A DNA stretch of 18,968 nucleotides from an uncultured Oscillospiraceae bacterium (GCA_910584285.1 CAJTYK010000040.1:1-18968); one strand, 5' to 3'; counted from the stretch's first letter, positions 1-7,569 are shown. Notes: generated by a model from the letters alone, not told the origin. Made by a program: numbers and translations.

Positions 1-3
1 CAT
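1..3 (-). CDS. Start codon of next V-ATPase gene (probable subunit F / NtpG), truncated by window edge
   Basis: On the minus strand an ATG lies at 3..1, preceded by GGGGGGAG with a 5-nt spacer, directly after the ntpC stop codon. Only the start codon is inside the window. In the E. hirae ntp operon the gene after ntpC is ntpG (subunit F, the central-shaft regulator). The identity here rests on gene order alone; the protein cannot be seen. Confidence 0.5.
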
Positions 4-16
4 AAAGTCTCCCCCC

Positions 17-1018
17 TTAACAGTAGGCCCGGCGCAGGCGCTGCCGGATGGTGGTGCCGTCAATGCCCGCCATGCGTCCGGTGAGAATGACGCGGATGGC
101 GGTGGCCTCCGCCTCCCGGGCGTACAGGTAGGCCGCCACGGGCTGCTCCCCGAAGGGGATCATCCGGGCGCGGGTCATATAGGCCATCAGCGCGTCGTCA
201 CACAGGCGCTCAAACTCGGTGAGGGCCCCGCCGTTGGGTACGGCCAGAGCGGCCCCTGCCTCCGCCGCGGCCTGCAGCGGCGAGCCGTGGTACAGTCGGG
301 CCAGATCCGGGCCGGGGGTGACGGCGATGTCCGCCGGGGGCACCGATCCCCCCTCCACCAGCACCAGCCGCAGGAAGTCCGGGCCCTTGTCCAGTCGGGC
401 GCACCGCACAGCGGAGCGCAGGTTGGCCCCGTCGATGGCCAGGGTCACATAGCCCTCCAGGAACTTGCTCCCGGACGCCTTGGCCAGGGCCGCCAGCTCC
501 TGATAATAGGCCCGATCCAGCACAAAGTCCGCCTGCTGGGGGTCGCCGGAGGAGCCCAGCAGCTCCCGGGCGTGGGCCACCGCCTCCTGGAACACCGGGG
601 CGTAGGTGCGCAGATCCTCCCGATGGAAGTCCTCCGCCAGCTTTTCCGGATCATACCGCCCGCCCCGCAGGAGCAGACGCTTCTGATCCAGGCCCAGCGC
701 CGCCGCCTTCACCAGGGTCTTGGCGTTGTGGTAATCGTACCGGCACCGGAATACGTCCAGCAGCGGGGGATCGTCCACCGCCTTGCCCAGATCCTCAAAT
801 AGGGCGCCCTGGGCCTGGGCCAGCATCTCCTCCACCGCGGCGGGGGTGACCTCGTTCAGGTCAGGGTAGCCGCACTCGCCCAGCACCTTGGCGGCCTCCG
901 CGGCGTCCCTGGCGTCGATCATCCGCTCCATCCGCTCCGTGGTGAGCAGACGGGTCTCCATCACCCGCACCCGGGCGGAGATGGATAGAAAATCCGTTTC
1001 CTTGATTTTTTTAGACAA
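17..1018 (-). CDS. ntpC: V-type ATPase subunit C (NtpC), central-stalk/rotor adaptor
   Basis: Encodes 333 aa, a normal length for bacterial/archaeal subunit C (family V_ATPase_C/d), which caps the membrane K ring and couples it to the central shaft at the inner membrane face. The protein is soluble and helical with no membrane segment. The N-terminal part (SISARVRVMETRLL, then a helical repeat around RYDYHNAKTLVKA) matches the family. I prefer the TTG start at 1018 because AAAGGGGG lies 7 nt upstream. An in-frame GTG at 1036 would add six residues that encode the ribosome site itself. It lies 40 nt after ntpE in the same operon, and the next subunit starts 13 nt after its stop. The family call is secure; the start is less so. 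Confidence 0.9.
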   Translation of the reverse strand: MSKKIKETDFLSISARVRVMETRLLTTERMERMIDARDAAEAAKVLGECGYPDLNEVTPAAVEEMLAQAQGALFEDLGKAVDDPPLLDVFRCRYDYHNAKTLVKAAALGLDQKRLLLRGGRYDPEKLAEDFHREDLRTYAPVFQEAVAHARELLGSSGDPQQADFVLDRAYYQELAALAKASGSKFLEGYVTLAIDGANLRSAVRCARLDKGPDFLRLVLVEGGSVPPADIAVTPGPDLARLYHGSPLQAAAEAGAALAVPNGGALTEFERLCDDALMAYMTRARMIPFGEQPVAAYLYAREAEATAIRVILTGRMAGIDGTTIRQRLRRAYC

Positions 1019-1058
1019 GTCGTTTCCCCCTTTCACTGTTCAGCTTGAAAGGGGCGGG

Positions 1059-1745
1059 TCATTCAAACAGCACTTTGGCCACCGCGCCGGCCAGCGCGCC
1101 CCGCTGGAGCCGGATCAGGGTGTCAAAGGTACAGTTGACCTCCACCGCGCCGTCGGAGAGGATGAAGCCGCCGTCCATGGGGCGGGTCTCCTCCGCCAGG
1201 GTGAGCATACCGGTGCCGCTGAGCACCGCGGAGGCCCCGGTCACCACCTTGTCCAGGATGGCCCCGGCCTTGGAGGCGGTGACCTCCTCGGGCAGCTTGG
1301 GGGCCACGGCCTCGGCCAGCTTTTTGTTGGCCGCCATCACCACCGCCTTACCCACCTGGGCCCGGTCGCTGGGGGAGAAGATCAGCTTTTCCTTGCCAGT
1401 GGTGGATGCCTGCACGGCCAGGTCGGCCAGCAGGGCCACATACTGCTCAGTGGGCAGGGCCAGCAGCTTCTTGTGTGCCAGCTGGAACGCCTCCTCGATG
1501 ACCTCCTGTTTGGCGGCCAGCAGGGCCTTGCGGCACTCCATCTGGGCGGTGGACGCCATGCGATCCTCCCGCTCCGCGGCGGCCCTCCGGCCCTGAGCCA
1601 GAACCTCCTCGCCGGCGGCCTTGGCCTCCGCCTGGGCCTGGGCGGTGATCTCCGCGGCCTTGGCCCGGGCCTCGGCCAGAATGGCGTCGATCTCCTTCTG
1701 GCTGTCCTGCTGTATGCGCGCGGTAATCTTTTCAATTCCGTTCAT
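1059..1745 (-). CDS. ntpE: V-type ATPase subunit E (NtpE), peripheral stalk
   Basis: Encodes 228 aa. Subunit E pairs with the small G/H subunit to form the peripheral stalk that holds the A3B3 head against rotation. Residues about 1-95 are Ala/Glu/Lys/Gln-rich with no prolines and would form a long helix or coiled coil, as the family requires. The C-terminal half (about 110-228) is a mixed alpha/beta head-binding domain ending in a segment with GGFILSDGAVEVNCTFD, a typical subunit E C-terminal pattern. A GAAAGGCGG ribosome site precedes the ATG. It sits 41 nt after ntpK in the expected operon order. No anomaly is seen. Confidence 0.92.
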   Translation of the reverse strand: MNGIEKITARIQQDSQKEIDAILAEARAKAAEITAQAQAEAKAAGEEVLAQGRRAAAEREDRMASTAQMECRKALLAAKQEVIEEAFQLAHKKLLALPTEQYVALLADLAVQASTTGKEKLIFSPSDRAQVGKAVVMAANKKLAEAVAPKLPEEVTASKAGAILDKVVTGASAVLSGTGMLTLAEETRPMDGGFILSDGAVEVNCTFDTLIRLQRGALAGAVAKVLFE

Positions 1746-1786
1746 GTGTTTGGTTTACCGCCTTTCCGAATTTAAAAGGGTGGGCC

Positions 1787-2278
1787 TTACAGCTGGTACA
1801 TCATGACCAGCAGGATGGTGGCCACCAGAGACAGAATGGCGTAGAACTCCACGATACCGGCCAGGATGATGCCCTTGGAGAACTGATCGGGGCGCTTGGC
1901 CACGATGTTGATGGAGGCGGCGGCTACGCGGCCCTGGGCGATGGCGGACAGCAGGCCGCCCAGCGCCATGGGGATGCAGGCCCAGAAGATGGCCACGCCG
2001 TCCTGGATGGTGAGGGGCGCCATGGTTCCGCCGAACACGTTGATCTTCAGCAGCACCATGAACCAGGCCACGATGCCGTACAGGCCCTGGGTGCCGGGAA
2101 GCACCTGGAGAATCATGCACTTGGAGAAGTGCTCGGGGGTTTCGCTGATGACGCCGGTGGCGGCCTCACCCACCATGCCGGTGCCCTTGGCGGAGCCGAT
2201 GCAGCACAGGGCCACCGCCAGAGCGGCGCCGAAATAAGCCAGACCAATACCGCCGAAAGCCTCGAAGAATGCAGCCAT
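1787..2278 (-). CDS. ntpK: V-type ATPase subunit K (NtpK), membrane rotor ring proteolipid, probable Na+ type
   Basis: Encodes 163 aa made of two fused hairpins (four transmembrane helices, about 8-30, 54-78, 96-117 and 134-160), the duplicated proteolipid form. The ion-carrying carboxylate is Glu144 in helix 4 (GIVEFYAI). The first hairpin has the motif LPGTQG (Leu60, Thr63, Gln64) and helix 3 has Gln115 (AIAQGR). In E. hirae NtpK the Na+ ligands are Leu61 carbonyl, Thr64, Gln65, Gln110 and Glu139, and each has an evident counterpart here. I therefore infer Na+ rather than H+ coupling. The start is one nucleotide after the ntpI stop, and its GGAGGAAAA ribosome site lies inside the end of ntpI, so the two are probably translationally linked. 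Confidence 0.95.
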   Translation of the reverse strand: MAAFFEAFGGIGLAYFGAALAVALCCIGSAKGTGMVGEAATGVISETPEHFSKCMILQVLPGTQGLYGIVAWFMVLLKINVFGGTMAPLTIQDGVAIFWACIPMALGGLLSAIAQGRVAAASINIVAKRPDQFSKGIILAGIVEFYAILSLVATILLVMMYQL

Positions 2279-2279
2279 T

Positions 2280-4250
2280 TTAATTTTCCTCCTTGATTAC
2301 TTCATGATATGTGGTGTCGATAGACAGGGGTTGATAGGGCACTCCGCCCTCTTTATAAAATCGCCCGAAGAACTCCAGACACTGAAGGCGGAGATCATGG
2401 ACGTAGGCGCCCAGCAGGCTCAGGGCCAGGTTCAGGGCGTTGCCCAGCAGGGAGATCACGATAAACACCGGGACGATCCCCGTAGTGGCGCCCAGGGTGT
2501 TGAACACGGAGGCGATGACGCTGCCGGACACCATGAGGGCCATCAGTCGGATATAGGACAGAATGTCGCTGAAGAAGCCGGTGACGCCGTTGTAGACGAT
2601 GCCGATGAAGCTGGTAAGCTTGCCGAAGCCCTTGGCCTCCCGGGTGCCGCCCACAGCCAGCATCAGCCCGCCGACAATGAGTAGGACGATGCCCACGGTG
2701 CCCAGCACAGCCGGGACGCCCGCCAGCAGCTTACCGCAGATGAACAGAGCCAGACCGCCCAGCACAATCCACCAGGAGATCTCGGCAAACAGTGCGTCGA
2801 TAAACTCTCCGTCCTTGGTTTTCTTCACCACGCTGATGGCCATGCCGGTAAAGACCTGGATCACGCCCAGCACCAGCGAGCCGATCATGATGGCCACGAT
2901 GTCGTCCAGCGCCGTAAAGAGGGAGGGCATGACGAAGGTGCTCTCTGGGTTGATCATGGTGATAAGCTGGGGGATCATATCCCCGAAGAAGCCGCCGCTG
3001 GCCGCGCCCCACAGCACGGTGCTGATGCCGCACCAGAAGATCATCTCCATGAAGTTGGGGTTCTTGGGCCGTTTTTTCAGCAGCATCACCGCCGACGCGA
3101 TGATCATCAGCAGGCCGTAGGCCATGTCCGCCATGATCATGCCGAAGAACAGGATGAAGAAGGGCGCCATCAGGGGGTTGGGATCCACCCCGTCGTAGGC
3201 GGGCAGGGAGTACATCTCCGTGATGGTGTTCATGGAGCGGGTGACCACGTTGTTCTTCAGCTTGACGGGCACCTCGGGGTACTCCTCAGGGGTGGGATCC
3301 GCCGTCTCCCAGGCGCAGGTAAAGCCGCCCAGCAGCTGGGCCAGCTCCTTCTCCTTGTCAACGGGCACCCAGCCCTCCAGCAGGTAGGCCGCGTCGGTGT
3401 CGATGAGTCGGGCCTCGTTCTCCTCCCGGGAGATCTCCTGGGCCGCCCGGTCGGCGCACAGCCGCAGCAGCTCCCGCTTGTCCCCCTGGGCGGCCAGATG
3501 GGCCTTGTGCTCCGCGGCCTGCCGCTCCAGGGCGGCGATCCGGTTGTCCAGCAGGCGGATGTTGTCCGCCGCCGTCCCCGTCCAGCCCCGCAGGGCCACC
3601 CGGGAGAAGCCGAAGGGCCGCAGGGCCTCCGTACAGGCGGACAGGACGGAATTATGGCAGATCAACAGGAAGTATTGCAGCTCCCGGTCGCTGCCCGCGG
3701 GGAACAGCTGGGCCTCCTGGGCTGCCTGACTCACCGCCGCCTCCAGGGCGGCGAAGTCCACCTTGGAGGGCGCCGAGCAGAACAGGATGGACACCATGGC
3801 GTCCCCCTCCGTCTCCAGCGGCACGTCCAGGGGCACCCAGGGCTCCAGGGACGCCTTCTGGCTCTGGAGCTTGGCCTGCTCCGCGGCGCAGGCGGCCAGG
3901 GCCCGCTCCCCGTCGGAAATCTGCCAGGCGGCGGCCAGCCCGTCGGCGTATACCCCGTCGTCAAACAGCTGCTTCTCCGTGAGGGTGGGGCGGGGAGAGA
4001 GCAGGCCGTCCTTGGCGGGGGCGTACTTGCGCAGGGTCTCCAGGGCGGCGTCGATGGTCTGCCGCTCCTCTCGGGCCTTGGCGAGGCCGGAGCCCTCCGG
4101 CTTGGCCAGCGCGGCCCATTTCGGGTCGGACAGGTCGATGGCGGGCTCCCGCACGTCCACGCAGCCCAGGCTCTGCAGGGGGCGCAGCAGCCGCTCCCGA
4201 TCAGCGCGCAGGCCCAGCAGGCGCAGCCGTTTCATTTTGACGATTGCCAT
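2280..4250 (-). CDS. ntpI: V-type ATPase subunit I (NtpI), membrane stator
   Basis: Encodes 656 aa, the usual size for bacterial subunit I/a. The first roughly 350 residues are cytosolic and helical, forming the arm that contacts the peripheral stalk. The remainder has about seven to eight membrane helices and forms the ion half-channels facing the K ring. The motif SYIRLMALMVSG contains Arg568, the family's essential arginine that displaces the ion from the rotor glutamate. The frame is open further upstream (to 4331), but that extension would read through ntpF. The ATG at 4250 shares one base with the ntpF stop (TGATG), indicating translational coupling. The protein begins MAIVKMKRLRLLGL, typical of subunit I. 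Confidence 0.95.
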   Translation of the reverse strand: MAIVKMKRLRLLGLRADRERLLRPLQSLGCVDVREPAIDLSDPKWAALAKPEGSGLAKAREERQTIDAALETLRKYAPAKDGLLSPRPTLTEKQLFDDGVYADGLAAAWQISDGERALAACAAEQAKLQSQKASLEPWVPLDVPLETEGDAMVSILFCSAPSKVDFAALEAAVSQAAQEAQLFPAGSDRELQYFLLICHNSVLSACTEALRPFGFSRVALRGWTGTAADNIRLLDNRIAALERQAAEHKAHLAAQGDKRELLRLCADRAAQEISREENEARLIDTDAAYLLEGWVPVDKEKELAQLLGGFTCAWETADPTPEEYPEVPVKLKNNVVTRSMNTITEMYSLPAYDGVDPNPLMAPFFILFFGMIMADMAYGLLMIIASAVMLLKKRPKNPNFMEMIFWCGISTVLWGAASGGFFGDMIPQLITMINPESTFVMPSLFTALDDIVAIMIGSLVLGVIQVFTGMAISVVKKTKDGEFIDALFAEISWWIVLGGLALFICGKLLAGVPAVLGTVGIVLLIVGGLMLAVGGTREAKGFGKLTSFIGIVYNGVTGFFSDILSYIRLMALMVSGSVIASVFNTLGATTGIVPVFIVISLLGNALNLALSLLGAYVHDLRLQCLEFFGRFYKEGGVPYQPLSIDTTYHEVIKEEN

Positions 4251-4564
4251 CAGCTGTTCCCTACCCTTCCAACAATCAGGCCGGCGGCCTGCTCCAGACG
4301 GCCCCGCGCGGCCTGCTTCAGCGCCTCGCACTGGGCGGCGCTGTCGCCCAGGGTCTGGGCGGACTGCTCCCCGGCCCTGGCCTCCGCTTCGGCCAGCATG
4401 GCCTTCACCGATTCCTCGGCCTGAGCCCGGGCGTCGGACACAAGCTGCCGTCCGGCCCGTTCGGCCTCTGCCACGATGCGCTTGGCCTCGTCGGCGGCCC
4501 GGGCCTTCTGCTCACGGACGGCCTGTTCGGCGCCGGTGATCGTTTGGATGGCCTCTAAAGACAT
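4250..4564 (-). CDS. ntpF: V-type ATPase stalk subunit G/H (NtpF-like)
   Basis: Encodes 104 aa, almost entirely Ala/Glu/Arg/Gln-rich helix without proline, as expected for the small peripheral-stalk subunit that forms a coiled coil with NtpE. E. hirae NtpF is about the same length and also opens the operon ahead of ntpI. The ATG at 4564 has AGAGGTGAGG 3 nt upstream. It is the first gene of the operon and overlaps ntpI by one base. The sequence is low in complexity, so the call rests on length, composition and position as much as on similarity. Confidence 0.85.
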   Translation of the reverse strand: MSLEAIQTITGAEQAVREQKARAADEAKRIVAEAERAGRQLVSDARAQAEESVKAMLAEAEARAGEQSAQTLGDSAAQCEALKQAARGRLEQAAGLIVGRVGNS

Positions 4565-4633
4565 GATTCCTCACCTCTTTCACTTTGTAGGAGTCAAAAA
4601 AAGAAAATATGGCTTAACTCCCATATGGATTTG

Positions 4634-4662
4634 ATTTTACCACTTCTTCCCCAAAACCGCAA
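4634..4662 (-). promoter_or_regulatory. Probable sigma-A promoter of the V-ATPase operon
   Basis: On the minus strand, TTGCGG (4662-4657) and TAAAAT (4639-4634) are separated by exactly 17 nt. Transcription would start near 4627, giving a leader of about 60 nt before ntpF. The -35 box is a weak match (3 of 6), the -10 is good (5 of 6), and no better pair is seen in this AT-richer gap. Confidence 0.55.
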
Positions 4663-4724
4663 GCCTTTTCCACGGGAAATGAACATCGTTCCCCGTTCTG
4701 TCAGAATGATATCCAAAGATTGGA

Positions 4725-4763
4725 ACAAAAAACCGTCCCCGCCCGGGCAAAGGGCGGGAACGG
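4725..4763 (-). terminator. Intrinsic terminator after the TIM-barrel gene
   Basis: Reading the minus strand, the arms at 4763-4752 and 4744-4733 form a 12-bp GC-rich stem with one G-U wobble and a 7-nt loop. TTTTTTGT follows at once. It lies 33 nt past the stop of the gene at 4796 and insulates it from the V-ATPase promoter. Confidence 0.85.
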
Positions 4764-4795
4764 TTCGGCTGTCAAAGCAGCTTGGGTTGGCCGGG

Positions 4796-5503
4796 TCAGG
4801 ACTGCGCTGCGGGCTCCACGTCCAGCTCCCGGCGGTAGCGGGCCATGGACTGGGCGAACAGCTCCCCGTTGGTGGGGGGTGTGTAGGTGATGGCGTTGGC
4901 CCCGGCGTGGATGGTTTCCAAAATGGTGTCGTCGGTGGGGCCGCCGGTGGCGATGATGGGCACGTCGGGGAACCGCTCCCGCACCCGGCGGACGAGATCC
5001 GGCGTGTGCTGGGCGCCGGAGATGTTGAGAATGTCCGCCCCCGCCGCCAGCCGCGCCGCCACATCCGTCTTGTCCGACACCACGGTGACCACCACGGGTA
5101 TGTCCAGCACCTGCTTGAGCAGGCGGACGATCTCATTACTGGTGGGGGCGTTCACCACCACGCCGAAGGCCCCCTCGTGCTCCGCGTCATTGGCCAGGTT
5201 CAGCACCCGGGGCCCCCGGGTGACGCCGCCGCCCACTCCGGCGAATACCGGCATATCTGCCGCCTGCATCACCGCCCGGTGGATGGCAGGCTGGGGGGTG
5301 AAGGGGTAGACGGCGATGATGGCGTCAGCGTTGATGTTGCGGATGATGGCCACGTCGGTGGTGAAGGCCAGGGATTTGATCCGCCGCCCGAACACCCGGA
5401 TGCCGGAGCACTCGGAGATGCAGGTGGGGATTTTGATCATGTGGCTGCGCAGGGTGCCGTCGTACTCCGGCACCGCCTTGCGAACCCGCAGTTCAGTTGA
5501 CAT
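4796..5503 (-). CDS. TIM-barrel protein of unknown substrate (often annotated simply as hydrolase)
   Basis: Encodes 235 aa with alternating strands and helices of a small (beta/alpha)8 barrel, including VFAGVGGGVTRGPR, GAFGVVVNAPTSNEIV, ADILNISGAQHT and PIIATGGPTDDTILETIHAGA. The last pattern resembles the C-terminal phosphate-binding loops of barrels such as NanE, TrpC or ThiE-like enzymes, so a phosphorylated or FMN-like ligand is possible but not shown. It has no signal peptide or membrane segment. An excellent ribosome site (GGAAGGAG) precedes the ATG at 5503. It lies 45 nt after the glycoside-hydrolase gene, shares its operon, and ends in a strong terminator. I recognise the fold but not the reaction. 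Confidence 0.75.
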   Translation of the reverse strand: MSTELRVRKAVPEYDGTLRSHMIKIPTCISECSGIRVFGRRIKSLAFTTDVAIIRNINADAIIAVYPFTPQPAIHRAVMQAADMPVFAGVGGGVTRGPRVLNLANDAEHEGAFGVVVNAPTSNEIVRLLKQVLDIPVVVTVVSDKTDVAARLAAGADILNISGAQHTPDLVRRVRERFPDVPIIATGGPTDDTILETIHAGANAITYTPPTNGELFAQSMARYRRELDVEPAAQS

Positions 5504-5548
5504 GGGCCACTCCTTCCGTACTGTGTGTGAACGGGGCCGCGCCCCAGG

Positions 5549-6631
5549 TCAGCGGTACCAGCTGCCCTCCCGACCGGAGGCGGCGGGGGCCACGATCCGG
5601 GCGGCGGGGTTGTCCAGGCCGGCGGCGGTGAGGATGCTCTCATAGTGCCCCGGATCCACTCGCTGATCCAGCCATACCCGGCCCGCGTTCTGGGCCAGCA
5701 CCGCGGCGGTGAGGCCGCTGTAGACCTCCTCGCCGGGCAGCTGCTTCTCATAGGCATACACCGACAGGGCGACCTCCCGCTCCCGCAGCTCCCCGGACAG
5801 CCGGGTGAGGAAGGCGGACACCGGGACGGTGCGATCCTCTGGGCGGTTGTCACCGGTGGCCAGCACGTTCACCTCACCGTCCCAGGGGTAGCCGGCGTCG
5901 TCCAGCAGGATCTCGTCAAAGCCCATGTCCGCCAGCTCCAGGCACAGAGCGGACAGATAGTCCGCCGCCTGCTGGTCGGCGGGGCTGCTCCAGCAGACGC
6001 CCCGGCGGTCATACCAGATCTTTCCCTTCTTTGTCCGCAGTGAGCCGATCTTGCCGTTGGACAGGACGGGATCCCGGAAGCAGTGCACCCGGGCCACCAG
6101 ATACAGGCTGCCGTCCTGGGCCAGCTCCCGCACGGCCTGGGCGGTCTTATCGTCGGCGGCGCTGACCCCCAGGGTGGCCGCCAGCTCCGCGCCGGACTGC
6201 CACGTCAGCTTGCCGTTGATCCCCTTCATCTCCACCACGATGGCACCCGCCCCGGCAGAGGCCGCCTTCTGGGCCGCTGAGCCGTCCCGCAGCTGGGCCG
6301 CGGTCACCGTCAACGCCCCGATGGGGGTGTACTGGGGCTCCGGCGTGGGAGTGGGGGTGGGCTCGGGGGTGGGCTCCACCGTCACCACGTCGTCCGTCTC
6401 GATGACCACCGGGTCGCTGGCGATGGGGGGCGGGGTGGGGCTGCTCCGCCAGGGCCAGTCGATTTCGATGCCGGTGGGCGTATATTTGATGTAGTCGCCC
6501 ATGAATACCAGGAACGCCACCCCAGCCGCCAGCAGCACCGCCAGCAGCACAATGATAAAGATCAGCACCGGGCGGGCGCCGCTGCGCCCCCGGTATTCAT
6601 GGTAACCGTAACGATTTCTCCGTCCGGCCAT
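5549..6631 (-). CDS. Membrane-anchored putative glycoside hydrolase (DUF4015-like TIM barrel)
   Basis: Encodes 360 aa. A basic N-terminus (residues 1-20) is followed by one membrane helix (about 21-44), so the bulk faces outside as a type II anchored protein. Residues 68-100 form a Pro/Thr/Glu linker with PTP and PEP repeats. The catalytic-type domain runs from about 103, with IVVEMKGINGKLTW near 131-144 and FDEILLDDAGYPW at 238-250, both resembling the putative glycoside-hydrolase family DUF4015. Acidic residues Glu240, Asp244 and Asp245 are plausible active-site positions, by inference. The ATG at 6631 has GGGGAGGA upstream. An in-frame extension to 6748 lacks a ribosome site and overlaps the predicted promoter. 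The gene leads a two-gene operon with the TIM-barrel protein. Confidence 0.75.
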   Translation of the reverse strand: MAGRRNRYGYHEYRGRSGARPVLIFIIVLLAVLLAAGVAFLVFMGDYIKYTPTGIEIDWPWRSSPTPPPIASDPVVIETDDVVTVEPTPEPTPTPTPEPQYTPIGALTVTAAQLRDGSAAQKAASAGAGAIVVEMKGINGKLTWQSGAELAATLGVSAADDKTAQAVRELAQDGSLYLVARVHCFRDPVLSNGKIGSLRTKKGKIWYDRRGVCWSSPADQQAADYLSALCLELADMGFDEILLDDAGYPWDGEVNVLATGDNRPEDRTVPVSAFLTRLSGELREREVALSVYAYEKQLPGEEVYSGLTAAVLAQNAGRVWLDQRVDPGHYESILTAAGLDNPAARIVAPAASGREGSWYR

Positions 6632-6718
6632 AGGCGGTTCCTCCCCAGCGGCTGTTATGCGTTCGACAGGCGCTCCGTCGGTTGTCCGAATTGGAACCCC
6701 TGTAACATTCCAGTTTGT

Positions 6719-6748
6719 ATCATACCACAGCACCGGGAAAGAATCCAA
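6719..6748 (-). promoter_or_regulatory. Probable sigma-A promoter for the glycoside-hydrolase operon
   Basis: On the minus strand TTGGAT (6748-6743), an 18-nt spacer and TATGAT (6724-6719) form a good match. The predicted leader to the ATG at 6631 is about 80 nt. The stretch 6740-6800 just upstream is distinctly AT-rich, which suits an UP-element-like region. Confidence 0.6.
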
Positions 6749-6821
6749 CAGAAATTTTTTGATTTTTTATTAAAATATTGTAAATATTCCCCGGGACAAC
6801 CAGGGCGTTTTGACGAATCAG

Positions 6822-7076
6822 CTAATGTACGGCCCACTGGGTCATAAGGAGCAGGGCAAACCCCGGCAGGCCAAGGGCACCCAGGATCAGGCTGTTGATC
6901 AGATTGACCCCCAGATGGATCCCCAGCAGGCCGCCCAGCCCCTGGAACAGCCAGAGGAACACCAGCCCCAGCCCCGAGCGGACGGCCAGGCGGCACAGTG
7001 CCCCCAGCGGGCGGCGGAACAGGGCCAGCGCCACCAGCGCCGCGCCTGCCGCCGCCCACCAGACCCAGCCGGTCAT
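6822..7076 (-). CDS. bofA: BofA-family membrane protein (pro-sigma-K processing inhibitor family)
   Basis: Encodes 84 aa with hydrophobic segments at about 3-20, 33-52 and 61-80. It ends in the family pattern NLINSLILGALGLPGFALLL, close to the conserved Asn-rich, LGLPG C-terminus of BofA. In B. subtilis BofA holds the SpoIVFB protease inactive in the outer forespore membrane. Whether this homologue does that job here is unknown, since the Clostridia often process sigma-K differently. Its ATG overlaps the yaaL stop by 4 nt (ATGA), so the two are translated together. The usual neighbour recR is not in the window. No terminator is evident downstream. Confidence 0.85.
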   Translation of the reverse strand: MTGWVWWAAAGAALVALALFRRPLGALCRLAVRSGLGLVFLWLFQGLGGLLGIHLGVNLINSLILGALGLPGFALLLMTQWAVH

Positions 7077-7315
7077 CCGGCGTCCTCCCGGGCGTCCATC
7101 TGCTTCATTTGCCGGACGTAATAGGAGTAACGGCTCTGCAGGGCGTTGATCTCGTAGACGCAGGCGTCCACCAGATCCGGGTCGCTGTAAAAGTTGAACT
7201 GGGCGTAGGCGTGGTTGAGCTGGGTGCGGGTGGCCCGCATCCCCTCCATCAGCTGCCTGCGCTCCTCCTCCCGGGCCGCCGCCTGACGGCGGCTGGATCG
7301 GACTGCTCCTGCCAT
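7073..7315 (-). CDS. yaaL: YaaL/DUF2508 family small protein
   Basis: Encodes 80 aa, soluble, charged and helical. The C-terminal half has the pattern of the family: AYAQFNFYSDPDLVDACVYE, then IN and the aromatic SRYSYYVRQMK. Function is unknown. In Bacillus and many Clostridia yaaL sits directly before bofA, and here the two overlap by 4 nt. I place the start at the ATG at 7315, which has GGAAGG 8 nt upstream. A GTG at 7324 in the same frame would add three residues but overlaps that ribosome site. Confidence 0.8.
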   Translation of the reverse strand: MAGAVRSSRRQAAAREEERRQLMEGMRATRTQLNHAYAQFNFYSDPDLVDACVYEINALQSRYSYYVRQMKQMDAREDAG

Positions 7316-7348
7316 GGGCTTCACCTTCCTTTCCTTACCAAAACTCTA

Positions 7349-7373
7349 TGTCCAGTCTGGACAATTATTCCAA
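7349..7373 (-). promoter_or_regulatory. Extended -10 promoter plus operator-like palindrome for yaaL-bofA
   Basis: On the minus strand TGG followed by AATAAT (7372-7364) forms an extended -10 element; no good -35 is visible. Immediately downstream, at about +1 to +15, is the perfect inverted repeat TGTCCAG-T-CTGGACA (7349-7363 as read on the plus strand). A dimeric regulator bound there would block initiation. The regulator is unknown, and I do not match the site to a named family. Confidence 0.5.
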
Positions 7374-7406
7374 ATCCTATACGGCAAAGAATTTTTTCAT
7401 TTCCTC

Positions 7407-7435
7407 TTGACAAACGGCCCAATTCTTGCTACAAT
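7407..7435 (+). promoter_or_regulatory. Consensus sigma-A promoter of the tRNA-Gly gene
   Basis: TTGACA (7407-7412), a 17-nt spacer and TACAAT (7430-7435) place the transcription start at about 7442, a few bases before the mature tRNA. It fires opposite to the yaaL-bofA promoter, and the -35 boxes are close together. Confidence 0.85.
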
Positions 7436-7448
7436 CCCTTTTGTTGTT

Positions 7449-7524
7449 GCGAGTGTAGCTCATCTGGTAGAGCGCCACCTTGCCAAGGTGGAGGTAGCGA
7501 GTTCGAGCCTCGTCACTCGCTCCA
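7449..7524 (+). tRNA. tRNA-Gly (anticodon GCC)
   Basis: A 76-nt cloverleaf with CCA encoded. The acceptor arms are GCGAGTG (7449-7455) and CACTCGC (7514-7520), a perfect 7 bp. The D arm is GCTC/GAGC. The anticodon stem is CCACC/GGTGG with loop TTGCCAA, giving anticodon GCC at 7482-7484. The T arm (7497-7513) has a TTCGAGC loop. The discriminator is T7521, followed by CCA at 7522-7524. It decodes GGC/GGU. It has its own promoter and terminator, and the last 32 bases are repeated at 7671-7702. Confidence 0.97.
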
Positions 7525-7532
7525 CATGAAAC

Positions 7533-7569
7533 GGGAGGATACCTGATCGGGTATCCTCCTGTTTTCGTT
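7533..7569 (+). terminator. Intrinsic terminator of the tRNA-Gly gene
   Basis: The arms GGAGGATACC (7534-7543) and GGTATCCTCC (7550-7559) form a perfect 10-bp stem with a 6-nt loop, followed by GTTTTCGTTT. It lies 9 nt beyond the tRNA CCA end. Confidence 0.85.

Noticed and set aside
888..1775. Long plus-strand ORF (295 codons) opposite ntpC/ntpE
   Set aside because: It lies antisense to two well-matched V-ATPase genes, is Gly/Leu/His-rich with no domain, and lacks a ribosome site. High GC makes such mirror frames common here; similar ones occur opposite ntpI, tldE and tldD.
4251..4331. Upstream start for ntpI
   Set aside because: It would overlap ntpF by 82 bp, and the product would gain a Gly/Arg/Ala-rich tail unlike subunit I. 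The ATG at 4250 gives the typical N-terminus.
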